Positions 9,192-17,623 of a DNA stretch of 64,000 bases are shown here, one piece after another. Position 1 is the stretch's first letter; each line of letters starts with the position of its first letter. Both the position numbers and the translations under genes were made by a program. The stretch lies in the NCBI GenBank assembly GCA_947498815.1, contig CANMLU010000015.1, positions 1 to 64,000 on the forward strand, read 5' to 3'. This stretch comes from an uncultured Aquimarina sp. (lineage in GTDB: Bacteria; Bacteroidota; Bacteroidia; Flavobacteriales; Flavobacteriaceae). Below the pieces are notes generated by a model. The model had not been told where the DNA came from. It did no database searches and saw nothing but the letters and a program-made list of their open reading frames with translations.

Positions 9192-9974
9192 ATGCCCAAA
9201 TTAGAACACCATCGAATTTTCGAAATTCAAGAAGATTCTGCATTCGAATGTAGACTGCATAATTTATTTAAAGCTACAATTAGTGACGAAGTTTCACTTC
9301 CTCATTTTAGAAAATTATTTTCAAAATATGAGAACATGGATATGTATATCATGAAGAAAGATGGAAAAGATATAGGGATGTCATATTTCATGTTCTGTAA
9401 AAACCCTCAAAACAAAAAGGATCTCTTTATACGCATCGGAATAGGAATTATTAAGGAAGAAAGAAGCGCAAGTCATTTTCCAAAAAGTCTAATTTTAAAA
9501 ACGATGCTCAAAGCCAAATGTAAATATCCATTTAAAAATGTTTGCATGGTCGGTATTACGATGAATCCTATAGTGTACTTGGCGACCTGTAAATACTGGA
9601 AATATACATATCCGAATCCAGTTCTGGACAGATCAGATGAGGAATTAGCATTGAAAAATAGAATAGTTGATTTATTTCATTTAAATGAAGTCGAAAATGA
9701 TGTAATTGGAATTCCTTTTTCAATGCCGGGTATTGAAGATGCAAAAAAGAAATTCTCGGATACAGAAAGTGATAATGCTTATATAAAATATTTCGCCTCC
9801 AAGGTAAATACATTGGAAACGAACAAAGGGTTGTTAACTATAATTCCTATTACTTTAAATAACTTATCGATTTTAGTTATTAGAAAAAAGAAAACGGATG
9901 TGATGAGATCTATTTATAATGTTTTGGATCAAAAAATAATGCCAATATTTGAAGACTATATTCCGGCAAGATAA
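9192..9974 (+). CDS. Hypothetical protein, possibly acetyltransferase-like N-terminal half
   Basis: Soluble protein of 260 aa without a signal peptide or membrane segment; I do not recognise it. The N-terminal 150 residues have an alternating beta/alpha pattern (MDMYIMKKDGKDIGMSYF, then LFIRIGIGIIKEERS and a helix). This loosely recalls a GNAT fold, but the Q/RxxGxG/A acetyl-CoA loop is not clear. The C-terminal part (about 190-260) is mixed. The gene is isolated between a long AT-rich spacer and a terminator. The call is based on an intact frame with flavobacterial codon use. Confidence 0.6.
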   Translation: MPKLEHHRIFEIQEDSAFECRLHNLFKATISDEVSLPHFRKLFSKYENMDMYIMKKDGKDIGMSYFMFCKNPQNKKDLFIRIGIGIIKEERSASHFPKSLILKTMLKAKCKYPFKNVCMVGITMNPIVYLATCKYWKYTYPNPVLDRSDEELALKNRIVDLFHLNEVENDVIGIPFSMPGIEDAKKKFSDTESDNAYIKYFASKVNTLETNKGLLTIIPITLNNLSILVIRKKKTDVMRSIYNVLDQKIMPIFEDYIPAR

Positions 9975-10003
9975 TAAGCTTAAACAGGTTTTGTCTAAAA
10001 TAA

Positions 10004-10039
10004 AACCTCACAGGTTATTAAAATCTGTGAGGTTTTTTT
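10004..10039. terminator. Bidirectional terminator, repeated hairpin family
   Basis: AACCTCACAG paired with CTGTGAGGTT, flanked by A and T runs, lies between convergent genes and can terminate both. The stem is nearly the same as that at 5711-5744. Confidence 0.8.
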
Positions 10040-10062
10040 GAATCAAACCTTGTACTCACTCA

Positions 10063-10887
10063 TTAATATAAAAAATTAAGTGCCGTTATGTCATCTTGAT
10101 TAAATGGCCTATCACCACCATCTGAACAAGCTAGCATCCAGGATCCAGCCTCTACTGTAGCTCCTGCCGGTGTTCCTGGGATAAGATTAGCTCCAACGCC
10201 TCCATCACCTTCGTCGCTTGTAGCTCCTCCACAAGAAACGCTGCGATCAAAATAATCGGTATGTCTGAAACCAATGCAATGCCCCATTTCATGCGAAACT
10301 ATAGTCGCGATTCCTCCGGTATCAAAACCAAGTCTGGATAGTCTTCCATTTAATGAAATTTGATCAAAAGGATCACCGCCTGCGGTAGGAAACCCTGCGG
10401 ATCCAAGAACGCCAAAAAACTCTAGAAAAAAGTTTAATCTTGTTATTCGTATATCGGCATTATTGGAACTATTAATCCTTTGAAAATTAATTTGAAGGTT
10501 TTCGTCGTTATAACGTTGAATTGCCAGGTCTACACCGGCAGAGGTAGCAGAGTTAAATCTCGAACTAACAAATACTGTTATTGTTCTGCTACCACTTGTA
10601 CTTACCAGATTATTGGTGCTGTACTGTTTGGAAGCAATAGTAAGATTATTAGCTTTGATTGGATTCATTATATTCTTATGGGAAAGATAAATATCGCCTT
10701 CTACTATATAACCGTCTTCAAATTTAATAGGAGGTTGATCTGTCACATTAAACCCTGAAGCTTCAAGAGCTGTTAAAACTTCATCTGATACGTTTTGGGT
10801 AACCGTCGGTTCGTCTTGTTGCTCACAGGCAACAAAAAACACACTCAGCAAGAGTGTGAGTGCTACTACTGAATTGAATTTTTTCAT
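10063..10887 (-). CDS. HEIGH-type zinc metalloprotease lipoprotein (M57-like)
   Basis: Predicted cell-surface or periplasmic zinc peptidase, 274 aa. The SPII lipobox ends at Cys21. The catalytic motif HEMGHCIGFRH spans 199-209, giving HExxHxxGxxH with three His ligands, and is followed by TD. This is typical of the dual-action HEIGH metallo-peptidase family. Residues 22-95 form a short pro-region with an EALxxxGFNV-like segment. The C-terminal WMLACSDGG...FNQDDITALNFLY matches the family's metzincin-like end, in which Ser/Met residues form the turn. A paralogue lies at 26371-27207 on the other strand. Substrate unknown; members of the family occur widely in secreting Bacteroidota. Confidence 0.87.
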   Translation of the reverse strand: MKKFNSVVALTLLLSVFFVACEQQDEPTVTQNVSDEVLTALEASGFNVTDQPPIKFEDGYIVEGDIYLSHKNIMNPIKANNLTIASKQYSTNNLVSTSGSRTITVFVSSRFNSATSAGVDLAIQRYNDENLQINFQRINSSNNADIRITRLNFFLEFFGVLGSAGFPTAGGDPFDQISLNGRLSRLGFDTGGIATIVSHEMGHCIGFRHTDYFDRSVSCGGATSDEGDGGVGANLIPGTPAGATVEAGSWMLACSDGGDRPFNQDDITALNFLY

Positions 10888-10918
10888 GATGTAATATTTA
10901 AGTTGGTGTTATGTGTCT

Positions 10919-10949
10919 TAAATATACTTTATTTACATGATAAACTCAA
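10919..10949 (-). promoter_or_regulatory. Candidate promoter of the HEIGH protease gene
   Basis: Read leftward: TTG (CAA at 10947-10949), a 20-bp spacer, then TATATTTA (10919-10926), one mismatch from TAnnTTTG. It lies 31 bp from the ATG at 10887. Confidence 0.4.
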
Positions 10950-11031
10950 TTGTAAAATGTTAATTATGAGTTGATTATGATGGCTTTTATTGCTTTTAGA
11001 GGGTTGGTGAAAAAGACAATAATTTTGGCCT

Positions 11032-11691
11032 TTAAATTTTATGGTTCAACCATTCTTTAAACTGATAAAAATTTTGTGGAGCCACACCATGGCCAACGGG
11101 AAATTCGTTTAATAAGGCTTGAATACCTAATTCTGAAAGTCTTATAGGAGCTTTTCGTGCCCAATCGACCGGTATTACTTGGTCTACACTACCATGTGAA
11201 CAATATAAATTAAGATCGGAGAAATCATTCTTTTCGTACCCTTCTTTAAGAATATCTTCATTGAGGTATCCACTTAGGGCGACTACATTTTTTACTTTAT
11301 TGGGATAAGAGAGTGCCACCGCATAACTCAAAATTGTTCCTTGACTAAAGCCTAATATTGTTACATTTTCGGCATCCAGTTCATATGCCTGTACAGCTTC
11401 GTCAATAAAATTGGCGATTTTGTCTCTGGATGCTATGGCTTGCTCATCATCACTGAATTTTCCTTGAGCAGCATCAAAATAAATAGCATACCATGCATTG
11501 CCATAGGGTTGCATAGGATATGGTGCCCGTACAGAGATAATAAATAATTCTTCTGGTAATTCGGTTGCAAAAGAAAATAAATCATTTTCATCACTACCAT
11601 ACCCATGAAACATAAATAAAACCGGAGTTTTATCTTTTTTGATAGTTGGCTCCTTAATAATATGATGTAATGATAAAGTTTTTGTTTGCAT
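11032..11691 (-). CDS. Alpha/beta hydrolase, carboxylesterase/phospholipase family
   Basis: Cytoplasmic serine esterase of 219 aa, similar in size and motif order to bacterial carboxylesterase/lysophospholipase-type enzymes (PF02230). The oxyanion HGYGSDEND motif is at 29-37. The nucleophile is Ser116 in GFSQGT, with Asp170 in CSHGSVDQVIP and His201 in FPVGHGV. No signal peptide. It is the last gene of the leftward run from 15330; the 46-bp gap to the preceding gene allows co-transcription. Physiological substrate unknown. Confidence 0.88.
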   Translation of the reverse strand: MQTKTLSLHHIIKEPTIKKDKTPVLFMFHGYGSDENDLFSFATELPEELFIISVRAPYPMQPYGNAWYAIYFDAAQGKFSDDEQAIASRDKIANFIDEAVQAYELDAENVTILGFSQGTILSYAVALSYPNKVKNVVALSGYLNEDILKEGYEKNDFSDLNLYCSHGSVDQVIPVDWARKAPIRLSELGIQALLNEFPVGHGVAPQNFYQFKEWLNHKI

Positions 11692-11737
11692 AATTTAGTA
11701 TTCTAATTTTGTTGAATAATTTGGAGATATTGAACCA

Positions 11738-12064
11738 TTAAATAAAGGTGAACCATTGTTGAAAATAAGGCCCTAGAATAGGAACTGTTTTTTTCTCTTC
11801 GCGGATCGCTGTTATCAAACCAAAAATCCATAATACCAAAATAAAGACATAAAAGGCAATTGAAATTGGCCAAGAATCAAAAACCGTTACCAATGCTCCC
11901 AAGAGGTAAAAAGCAATATTAATTCCTAGTGCTTGTCTGATATGAAAACTAGCAAATAGATTCTTACTGTCGTTATTCATAAAATAAGCGATAATAGTTC
12001 CTAAGATGGTTAAATATGCTACTATGGCGGCCGTTTTTCCTTGTTTTGAATAATCTGATTGCAT
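11738..12064 (-). CDS. Tic20/DUF4870-like small membrane protein
   Basis: Membrane protein of 108 aa with about three hydrophobic helices (AAIVAYLTILGTIIAYFM, IAFYLLGALVTVF, IAFYVFILVLWIFGLITAI). It has the family's FxSFHIRQALG motif before helix 2 and a WxFxxI-like C-terminus. DUF4870/Tic20-like proteins are short, widespread and uncharacterised in bacteria; the Tic20 name comes from plastid import. It sits between a hydrolase and the dihydroorotase homologue in the same direction. Confidence 0.75.
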   Translation of the reverse strand: MQSDYSKQGKTAAIVAYLTILGTIIAYFMNNDSKNLFASFHIRQALGINIAFYLLGALVTVFDSWPISIAFYVFILVLWIFGLITAIREEKKTVPILGPYFQQWFTFI

Positions 12065-12154
12065 GATCGATGTTTTTTTCTAAGGTTTTGTTATTAAGTG
12101 AACGTATTGGAATAGTATACTAATCTGTTCTAAACGAAAAGAAGTGCAGAAGCT

Positions 12155-13408
12155 TTACTTTAACACTATTTTTCCATTAGCAACAATACCATAAGTGGTT
12201 CCCAAAGTTGCTTTTCCAATAAAGGCACTATTTTTTGAGGTAGATAAAATGTGATTTTCATCAAAAACTTCATCTCCTTCAGGATTAAAAAGTGATAGGA
12301 CGGCGGTATTACCCTTGTTTATAGTATTGCTTGGAACATTAAAAACAGATTTGCCTTTGGTGAGCATTTCTATAGTTTTTTCAGTTCCTAATGTAGCATT
12401 CAAGATTCCAAAAGAGCTTTCTAATCCTATAGTGCCGTATTTTGCATTGTCAAACTCTATTTTTTTGTTTTCGACATCCATCGGTCGGTGATCACTAGTA
12501 ATCATATCAATAGTACCATCTGCAACTCCTTGGCGCAATGCATCCACATCTTTTTGAGTTCGTAACGGTGGTAATACCTTGAAATTAGTGTCAAATGTTG
12601 TCAGTTCTGTATCTGTAAGTGACAAATGATGAGTACTTACACTACAGCTTATCTGCAACCCTTTATTTTTGGCTTCTTTTATTAACTCAACAGATTTTTC
12701 TGTAGAGATTGTGGGAATGTGTAATTTTCCACCAGTATACTCTAGTAAAAATATATCACGGGCAATCTGTAATTCTTCGGCCAATGCCGGAATGCCTTTT
12801 AATCCCAGGAGTGTACTTTGTTCTTCTTCATTCACTATTCCTTTTCCTGCAATTTGATCCTCCTGAGGAAATGACAGTACCAGTCCATCAAAATTTTGGG
12901 CATAGAGCAATGCTATTTTCAATAAATTGGGATTTGCAATGGCTCTTTTATAGTCTCCAAAGGCGATTGCACCAGCTTGTTTCATATCGTAAAGCTCTGC
13001 CATATCGATACCCTCAGATTTCACAGTAAGGGCACCAATCGGATAAAGTGTTACAGCATTATTATGAGCTTTTCCGTTAAGAAATCCTATTGAAGCACTT
13101 GTATCTGTAATGGGCAATGTATTTGGATGCACAGCAATACTTGTAAAACCACTTTTGGCAGCAACACTCAATCCATGCACTATGGTTTCTCTTTCTTCGT
13201 ATCCTGGCTCTCCAAAACTAACACTACTATCAAACCATCCCTGTGAGACATGTAGATTATCTAATTTAACTTCTTCAATAGTACTTGAAGCCTTAATAGT
13301 AGCATTAATCTCTGCAATAATCCCATTTTCAATTAGAATATCAACCGTTTTATTATGAAAAGGTGATTGGGGATCAATTACAGTAGCTGCCTTTAATAAA
13401 AAGTTCAT
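12155..13408 (-). CDS. Dihydroorotase-family protein lacking zinc ligands
   Basis: Class I dihydroorotase homologue of 417 aa; active enzymes close carbamoyl-aspartate to dihydroorotate in pyrimidine synthesis. The barrel, the EPG motif (67-69), the HHLSLTD segment and SDHRP (Asp kept) are recognisable. However, the HxH zinc pair is replaced: family DxHxHxREPG reads D-S-S-V-S-F-G-EPG at 60-69. The usual HxxHxST strand reads HIPTIST, and the H-x-ED motif reads PQED. Several metal ligands are therefore missing. This suggests a non-catalytic homologue, comparable to the inactive PyrC-like partners of some aspartate carbamoyltransferases, or a new role. Its start overlaps the stop of the upstream VWA gene by 4 nt (ATGA-type), implying translational coupling. 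Calling it pyrC would be unsafe. Confidence 0.8.
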   Translation of the reverse strand: MNFLLKAATVIDPQSPFHNKTVDILIENGIIAEINATIKASSTIEEVKLDNLHVSQGWFDSSVSFGEPGYEERETIVHGLSVAAKSGFTSIAVHPNTLPITDTSASIGFLNGKAHNNAVTLYPIGALTVKSEGIDMAELYDMKQAGAIAFGDYKRAIANPNLLKIALLYAQNFDGLVLSFPQEDQIAGKGIVNEEEQSTLLGLKGIPALAEELQIARDIFLLEYTGGKLHIPTISTEKSVELIKEAKNKGLQISCSVSTHHLSLTDTELTTFDTNFKVLPPLRTQKDVDALRQGVADGTIDMITSDHRPMDVENKKIEFDNAKYGTIGLESSFGILNATLGTEKTIEMLTKGKSVFNVPSNTINKGNTAVLSLFNPEGDEVFDENHILSTSKNSAFIGKATLGTTYGIVANGKIVLK

Positions 13409-15330
13409 TTTAGATATTTTAATAATAATATTTCAAGGAATAAGAATAGCAACGCAAAAATAATAAACCATTTCCAAAGTTCGTTAACACTAGTCTCTTG
13501 TTTTATTTGATTAAAGAGTTCTGTTATAGATTCGCTTACTTCATACTCTGTATTTGTGTTTAAGGTGTAGTATTGCAAATTACTTTCAGAACTATCATAA
13601 TTATAGCCTACATGTTGAATGACGTTGTTTTTATCTTGAAGTTTATAAATTCCGGCTTTGGTCGGTACTTCATCTGTTGTAATACGAACTTTTGAAGAGA
13701 AACTCTGCTGTAATGGAATAATACTTTCTTGATCAGAAACCAGAGATACAATTCCATCTTGTCCAAGAGCAATAGGTACATCATAAGAATTGGTCTGTCC
13801 AATATTATAGGATATACCCGGAAGTTTCAGGCTTTGCTTTCCAATATTATATAGTGTTGGTACAATTAACGGAGAATTTGTAAAATTAGAATTCTCAGTA
13901 TTGATGGCGGCCGTAAATACATAAATACCATTGGTTCGATATAAAAATGGTGTATTGTCTTCGAATGATAATATAGCATTAGGTGCATTTGCCTGATAAT
14001 ATTCATTCACTTTGGGGTATTGAAAGTTCGTGATTTTTTTATCAAATACGCCCCGATATAATGGGTGTGCAAAGTTAATCTGAGTAACTCTTTTTTCTAT
14101 TGATTTTTTGGTTAATAAACCTTGAGTAGAAAAGCCACTTAGAAACTGTTGATAAGAGAGTAAATCTCCTTGATCCGAAGGAATAAAACAAAGAGAACCT
14201 CCTTGATTTATAAAGGGTTTAATAGTATTACTTAATGATATTGGTATTTGCTTTACTTCATTAATTATAACCAAGTTGGCATCACTAATATCATTATAAT
14301 TTAAGGCATCCACAGAACTACTTACAAGTGTAAACTCATCCGATGTGAATATTCTTTTTATAAATACGTCGTTAGTTTCGTTTATAGCAACAACCTTTAT
14401 TTTTTCAGGGTTATTTATCGTAAAATATCTAGAATTATCGAATGTAATGGCAGGATCTTCAAGAGCTACACGTCCGTTTATTTTGGTACCTTCATCCAAG
14501 CGAAATTCTGTATTTGCAACACCATTTTTTGGAATTGATACTGATGTTTTGGCTACTAATTTATCATCATTATAGAGCGCTATAGAAGTATTGTTTGCGT
14601 TTGCATCTATATTGCTTAGCATAACCTGAAGCATCAATTCATTATCTGTATTGCGCTCCAGATATAGGCTGTCTATTGCTATATTTTGTTTAGTGACTGG
14701 TTGTAATTGAACGAGGTGCGTTTTTGTATCTGCCTCTGTGGGTAATTTAAAAGTATCATCCTTTTGCTGAAAATCCGACACCATTATGATTCTTTTGATT
14801 GTTTCGGGAGAGGTGCTAAGTAATTGTTTGGCTTTTAGGTAAACTGCATTATATGGTATTTGATTGGATGTATACTCCAATTGAAGAAGATCGTTCTGAA
14901 TATCTTTTTTGGAGACATTGTTAAAGGTCTCTGTATTTGTAAATAAAGAAATAGATTCTTGTTCTGGGAGTTGACTTAAAATCTCCTGAATAGCACGTTT
15001 TAATAAGGGGCCTTTGGGTCCTTTGGCCTGCATACTAAATGAATTATCGAGATAAATTACGGTTTCACTTCTTTTACCAACAACCTCTTCTAAGGCGAGG
15101 AATGGTTGTGCAAAAGCAATAATTATTGCTGCTAAAGCTAATAAACGAGTCAAAAGGGTGAGCCATTTTTTAATTTGAGAGCTTTTACGAGTCTGCAGTG
15201 TTACTGCTTTTAGGAACTGGACATTAGTAAAATCAACTTTTTGAAAGCGTCTTAATTGAAATAGATGAACTAGAATTGGAATGATAAGAGCAAAAAGGGC
15301 GTAAAGAAATTCTGGGTGTTTAAACTGCAT
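13405..15330 (-). CDS. BatA-type membrane protein with VWA-like domain
   Basis: Inner-membrane protein of 641 aa. The N-terminal double-membrane-spanning BatA/aerotolerance segment (about 5-80; HPEFLYALFALIIPILVHLFQ then a second hydrophobic stretch at 57-78) precedes a von Willebrand A-like region. The MIDAS start is DNSFS (95-99). A long periplasmic beta-rich part follows, ending in a C-terminal helix (about 620-640). In Bacteroidota such genes often sit near MoxR/Bat operons, but no MoxR or other Bat gene is adjacent here. Its stop overlaps the downstream dihydroorotase-like start, so the two are co-expressed. Confidence 0.85.
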   Translation of the reverse strand: MQFKHPEFLYALFALIIPILVHLFQLRRFQKVDFTNVQFLKAVTLQTRKSSQIKKWLTLLTRLLALAAIIIAFAQPFLALEEVVGKRSETVIYLDNSFSMQAKGPKGPLLKRAIQEILSQLPEQESISLFTNTETFNNVSKKDIQNDLLQLEYTSNQIPYNAVYLKAKQLLSTSPETIKRIIMVSDFQQKDDTFKLPTEADTKTHLVQLQPVTKQNIAIDSLYLERNTDNELMLQVMLSNIDANANNTSIALYNDDKLVAKTSVSIPKNGVANTEFRLDEGTKINGRVALEDPAITFDNSRYFTINNPEKIKVVAINETNDVFIKRIFTSDEFTLVSSSVDALNYNDISDANLVIINEVKQIPISLSNTIKPFINQGGSLCFIPSDQGDLLSYQQFLSGFSTQGLLTKKSIEKRVTQINFAHPLYRGVFDKKITNFQYPKVNEYYQANAPNAILSFEDNTPFLYRTNGIYVFTAAINTENSNFTNSPLIVPTLYNIGKQSLKLPGISYNIGQTNSYDVPIALGQDGIVSLVSDQESIIPLQQSFSSKVRITTDEVPTKAGIYKLQDKNNVIQHVGYNYDSSESNLQYYTLNTNTEYEVSESITELFNQIKQETSVNELWKWFIIFALLFLFLEILLLKYLK

Positions 15331-15347
15331 TCCTGTTTAAAGTTTTT

Positions 15348-15355
15348 CAAATATA
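15348..15355 (-). promoter_or_regulatory. Putative -7 box for the leftward 15330-11032 run
   Basis: Read leftward, TATATTTG lies 17 bp from the ATG at 15330. No clear -33 element was seen. Confidence 0.45.
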
Positions 15356-15503
15356 CTATAAGATTTGGGATTGATGGTTTTGGGTTAACGAATTTTTAGG
15401 GAGTGGACGATTCTTTGATTTAAAAAGAACTAATGCTTAGCTTTAGAAATATGTTATAGGGCTTATAAATCGTATAATCCGAATGCGTCATAAAAATTAA
15501 ATG

Positions 15504-15511
15504 TACCTTTG
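15504..15511 (+). promoter_or_regulatory. Putative -7 box for the DEAD-box helicase
   Basis: TACCTTTG matches TAnnTTTG and lies 54 bp upstream of the helicase ATG. The long untranslated leader would suit a cold-inducible helicase, but no -33 element is obvious. Confidence 0.45.
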
Positions 15512-15565
15512 CGCTACATTCAGAAATGACACTTCCTATAAATTGTTATTTCGTAAACAATTTAT

Positions 15566-16798
15566 ATGTCATTTAAAGCCTTAGGTTTATCCGAAGCAAT
15601 AGTACGTGCTATCGAAAAAAAGGGGTATTCTAATCCTTCTCCCATTCAAGAAAAAGCGATTCCTCCAATCCTCGAACGAAAAGATGTTTTGGCATCTGCG
15701 CAAACAGGAACAGGAAAAACGGCAGGATTTACACTACCGGTATTGCAAATTTTATCGCAGGAGCAAAGTTTAAGAAAGCGCCCCATTCGGGCACTGGTAT
15801 TAACTCCAACAAGAGAATTGGCTGCTCAAATACTGGATAATGTAAAAGCATATAGTGAGTATTTGGATCTTCATTCTATGGTCATATTTGGAGGCGTAAA
15901 TCAAACTCCTCAGATCAGAACGCTTAGAAAAGGTGTGGATATATTGGTAGCAACACCTGGACGTTTATTGGATTTACATAGTCAAAAAGCACTTTCTTTA
16001 GCGAATATTGAAATTCTGGTTTTGGACGAGGCCGACCGAATGCTGGATATGGGATTTCAGAGAGATATCAATAAGATTTTGAATTTATTACCGGTGAAAC
16101 GACAAAACTTGTTGTTTTCTGCTACGTTTTCTAAACAAATAAAACAACTGGCAAATGGAATTTTACATCATCCTGTCTCTGTAGAAGCTACTCCAGAAAA
16201 TACTACCGTAGAAAAAATAGATCAAAAAATATATAAGGTTGATAAGAACAGAAAAAATGAACTCATCATTAAACTTATTTCTGAAGGAGACTGGCAACAA
16301 GTGTTGGTTTTTACCAGAACAAAGCATGGAGCTAATCGACTAAGCAAAAAAATGAGTGAAAGGGGGATTACCGCAGCAGCAATTCATGGAAATAAGAGCC
16401 AAGGTGCGAGAACTAAAGCGCTTAAAGGATTCAAAAAAGGAGATATTAGAGTACTTGTGGCAACAGATATCGCCGCTCGCGGATTAGATATTCCATTATT
16501 ACCACATGTTGTAAATTTCGAATTGCCTAATATTTCAGAAGATTATGTGCATAGAATTGGCCGTACCGGGAGAGCAGGAGCAAGTGGAGAAGCAATTTCT
16601 TTGGTATGTCACGAAGAGCTTAGTTATGTACGAGGAATAGAAAAACTATTGGGAGAGAAGCTACAAAGTGAAATTCTTGAAGGTTTTGAACCAACGAATA
16701 ATACTGAAGAAAGCAAACCTGCATCAAGAAATCATCATCACAGAAAATCGAGTTCTAAAAGGAACAATCGAAATTATAATAGGCGATCTAGAAGATAG
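15566..16798 (+). CDS. rhlE: DEAD-box ATP-dependent RNA helicase, RhlE type
   Basis: Cytoplasmic RNA helicase of 410 aa that unwinds RNA duplexes in ribosome assembly and mRNA turnover. All core motifs are present: Q-motif (SNPSPIQ), AQTGTGKT (45-52), PTREL, TPGR, DEAD (154-157), SAT, and in the second RecA domain [12 protein letters not shown] and HRIGRTGR. The C-terminal tail from about 378 is short, basic and Asn/Arg/His-rich ([21 protein letters not shown]-like), as in RhlE proteins. Monocistronic, ending in a shared bidirectional hairpin. Confidence 0.93.
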   Translation: MSFKALGLSEAIVRAIEKKGYSNPSPIQEKAIPPILERKDVLASAQTGTGKTAGFTLPVLQILSQEQSLRKRPIRALVLTPTRELAAQILDNVKAYSEYLDLHSMVIFGGVNQTPQIRTLRKGVDILVATPGRLLDLHSQKALSLANIEILVLDEADRMLDMGFQRDINKILNLLPVKRQNLLFSATFSKQIKQLANGILHHPVSVEATPENTTVEKIDQKIYKVDKNRKNELIIKLISEGDWQQVLVFTRTKHGANRLSKKMSERGITAAAIHGNKSQGARTKALKGFKKGDIRVLVATDIAARGLDIPLLPHVVNFELPNISEDYVHRIGRTGRAGASGEAISLVCHEELSYVRGIEKLLGEKLQSEILEGFEPTNNTEESKPASRNHHHRKSSSKRNNRNYNRRSRR

Positions 16799-16805
16799 TA
16801 ACAAA

Positions 16806-16832
16806 AAAAGCGGAATTAAAAATTCCGCTTTT
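16806..16832. terminator. Bidirectional intrinsic terminator
   Basis: A perfect 12-bp stem (AAAAGCGGAATT / AATTCCGCTTTT) around AAA lies between the convergent helicase and outer-membrane protein genes. T runs on both strands suit both directions. Confidence 0.85.
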
Positions 16833-16853
16833 ATAATATTTTCAATTTCTTAC

Positions 16854-17372
16854 TTAAAAGATGTAGTATCCAACAGATATCTGGAAGTTAGAGTTTTTAG
16901 CTTCAGCATCTTCAACAACATCAGTTAAACCGAAGTTATAACGTATTTGCCCAAAGAATCCACCAAATTCTACTCCAGCACCAACGGCACCACTTAGATC
17001 AAAGCTTTCTGGTTCACCAACTTCAAAACTGTCGTTAACCACAAAACCAAATTGAGGTCCAGCTTCAACACTTGCAATACCTGCAAACTTAAGTTTAAAC
17101 AATACAGGAAGATTTAAATAATCAATATCAAGGTCATCGATTCCTTGAGCTGAATATATAAGCTCTGGTTGGATAGCAATAGTTTCCATAAGACTTATTT
17201 GTGCAACTGCACCAATATGATATCCAGTTCTTCCATCTAAATTATCATCAACATCATCTCCATTTAACGTAGCAAAGTTTACACCACCTTTAAAACCAAA
17301 TTTGATGTCTTGTGCTTGCGAAGAAAATGTAAAACCGATTACGGCAATTGCTAATAAAAATAGCTTTCTCAT
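16854..17372 (-). CDS. Outer-membrane beta-barrel (porin-family) protein
   Basis: Small outer-membrane protein of about 172 aa. A cleavable signal peptide (MRKLFLLAIAVIGFTFSSQA) is followed by IKFGFKGGVNFATLNGDD, the hallmark start of the PorT/OMP_b-brl_2 family. Amphipathic strands run to a terminal aromatic (VGYYIF). An upstream ATG at 17402 exists, but a TATCTTTG promoter box overlaps it and it would bury the signal peptide, so the start at 17372 is used. Function unknown; such barrels are abundant in flavobacteria. A similar protein lies at 39422-40021. Confidence 0.85.
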   Translation of the reverse strand: MRKLFLLAIAVIGFTFSSQAQDIKFGFKGGVNFATLNGDDVDDNLDGRTGYHIGAVAQISLMETIAIQPELIYSAQGIDDLDIDYLNLPVLFKLKFAGIASVEAGPQFGFVVNDSFEVGEPESFDLSGAVGAGVEFGGFFGQIRYNFGLTDVVEDAEAKNSNFQISVGYYIF

Positions 17373-17399
17373 AATTGTAAATTTAAGGTTTGTTAAGTT

Positions 17400-17407
17400 C
17401 AAAGATA
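17400..17407 (-). promoter_or_regulatory. Putative -7 box deciding the start of the barrel gene
   Basis: Read leftward, TATCTTTG lies 27 bp from the ATG at 17372, with a TTTG about 16 bp further upstream. Transcripts starting here would exclude the in-frame ATG at 17402. Confidence 0.5.
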
Positions 17408-17623
17408 GGAACTATTCCCTTAACAAAAGGTTAAACTTATGAAGTTTTGAGTATTTGTATCCCTTTATTGTTAATGGATATAGTGTACTGTGTCATTTTA
17501 ATCGTTTGATCGCAATACCTAATTGGTTTCAATCCACTACATAAAATAATGAAGCATAACCATTGATTATTGTATCTTCGCGGAAAATCATATTTGGATA
17601 TTTATATCAATACGCTATAAAAA

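Noticed and set aside
5711-10039. CRISPR or tandem repeat array
   Set aside because: The two similar hairpins are single, far apart and without regular spacers.
12155-13408. Straight assignment as catalytic dihydroorotase pyrC
   Set aside because: Both HxH zinc ligands and further metal-binding residues are replaced.
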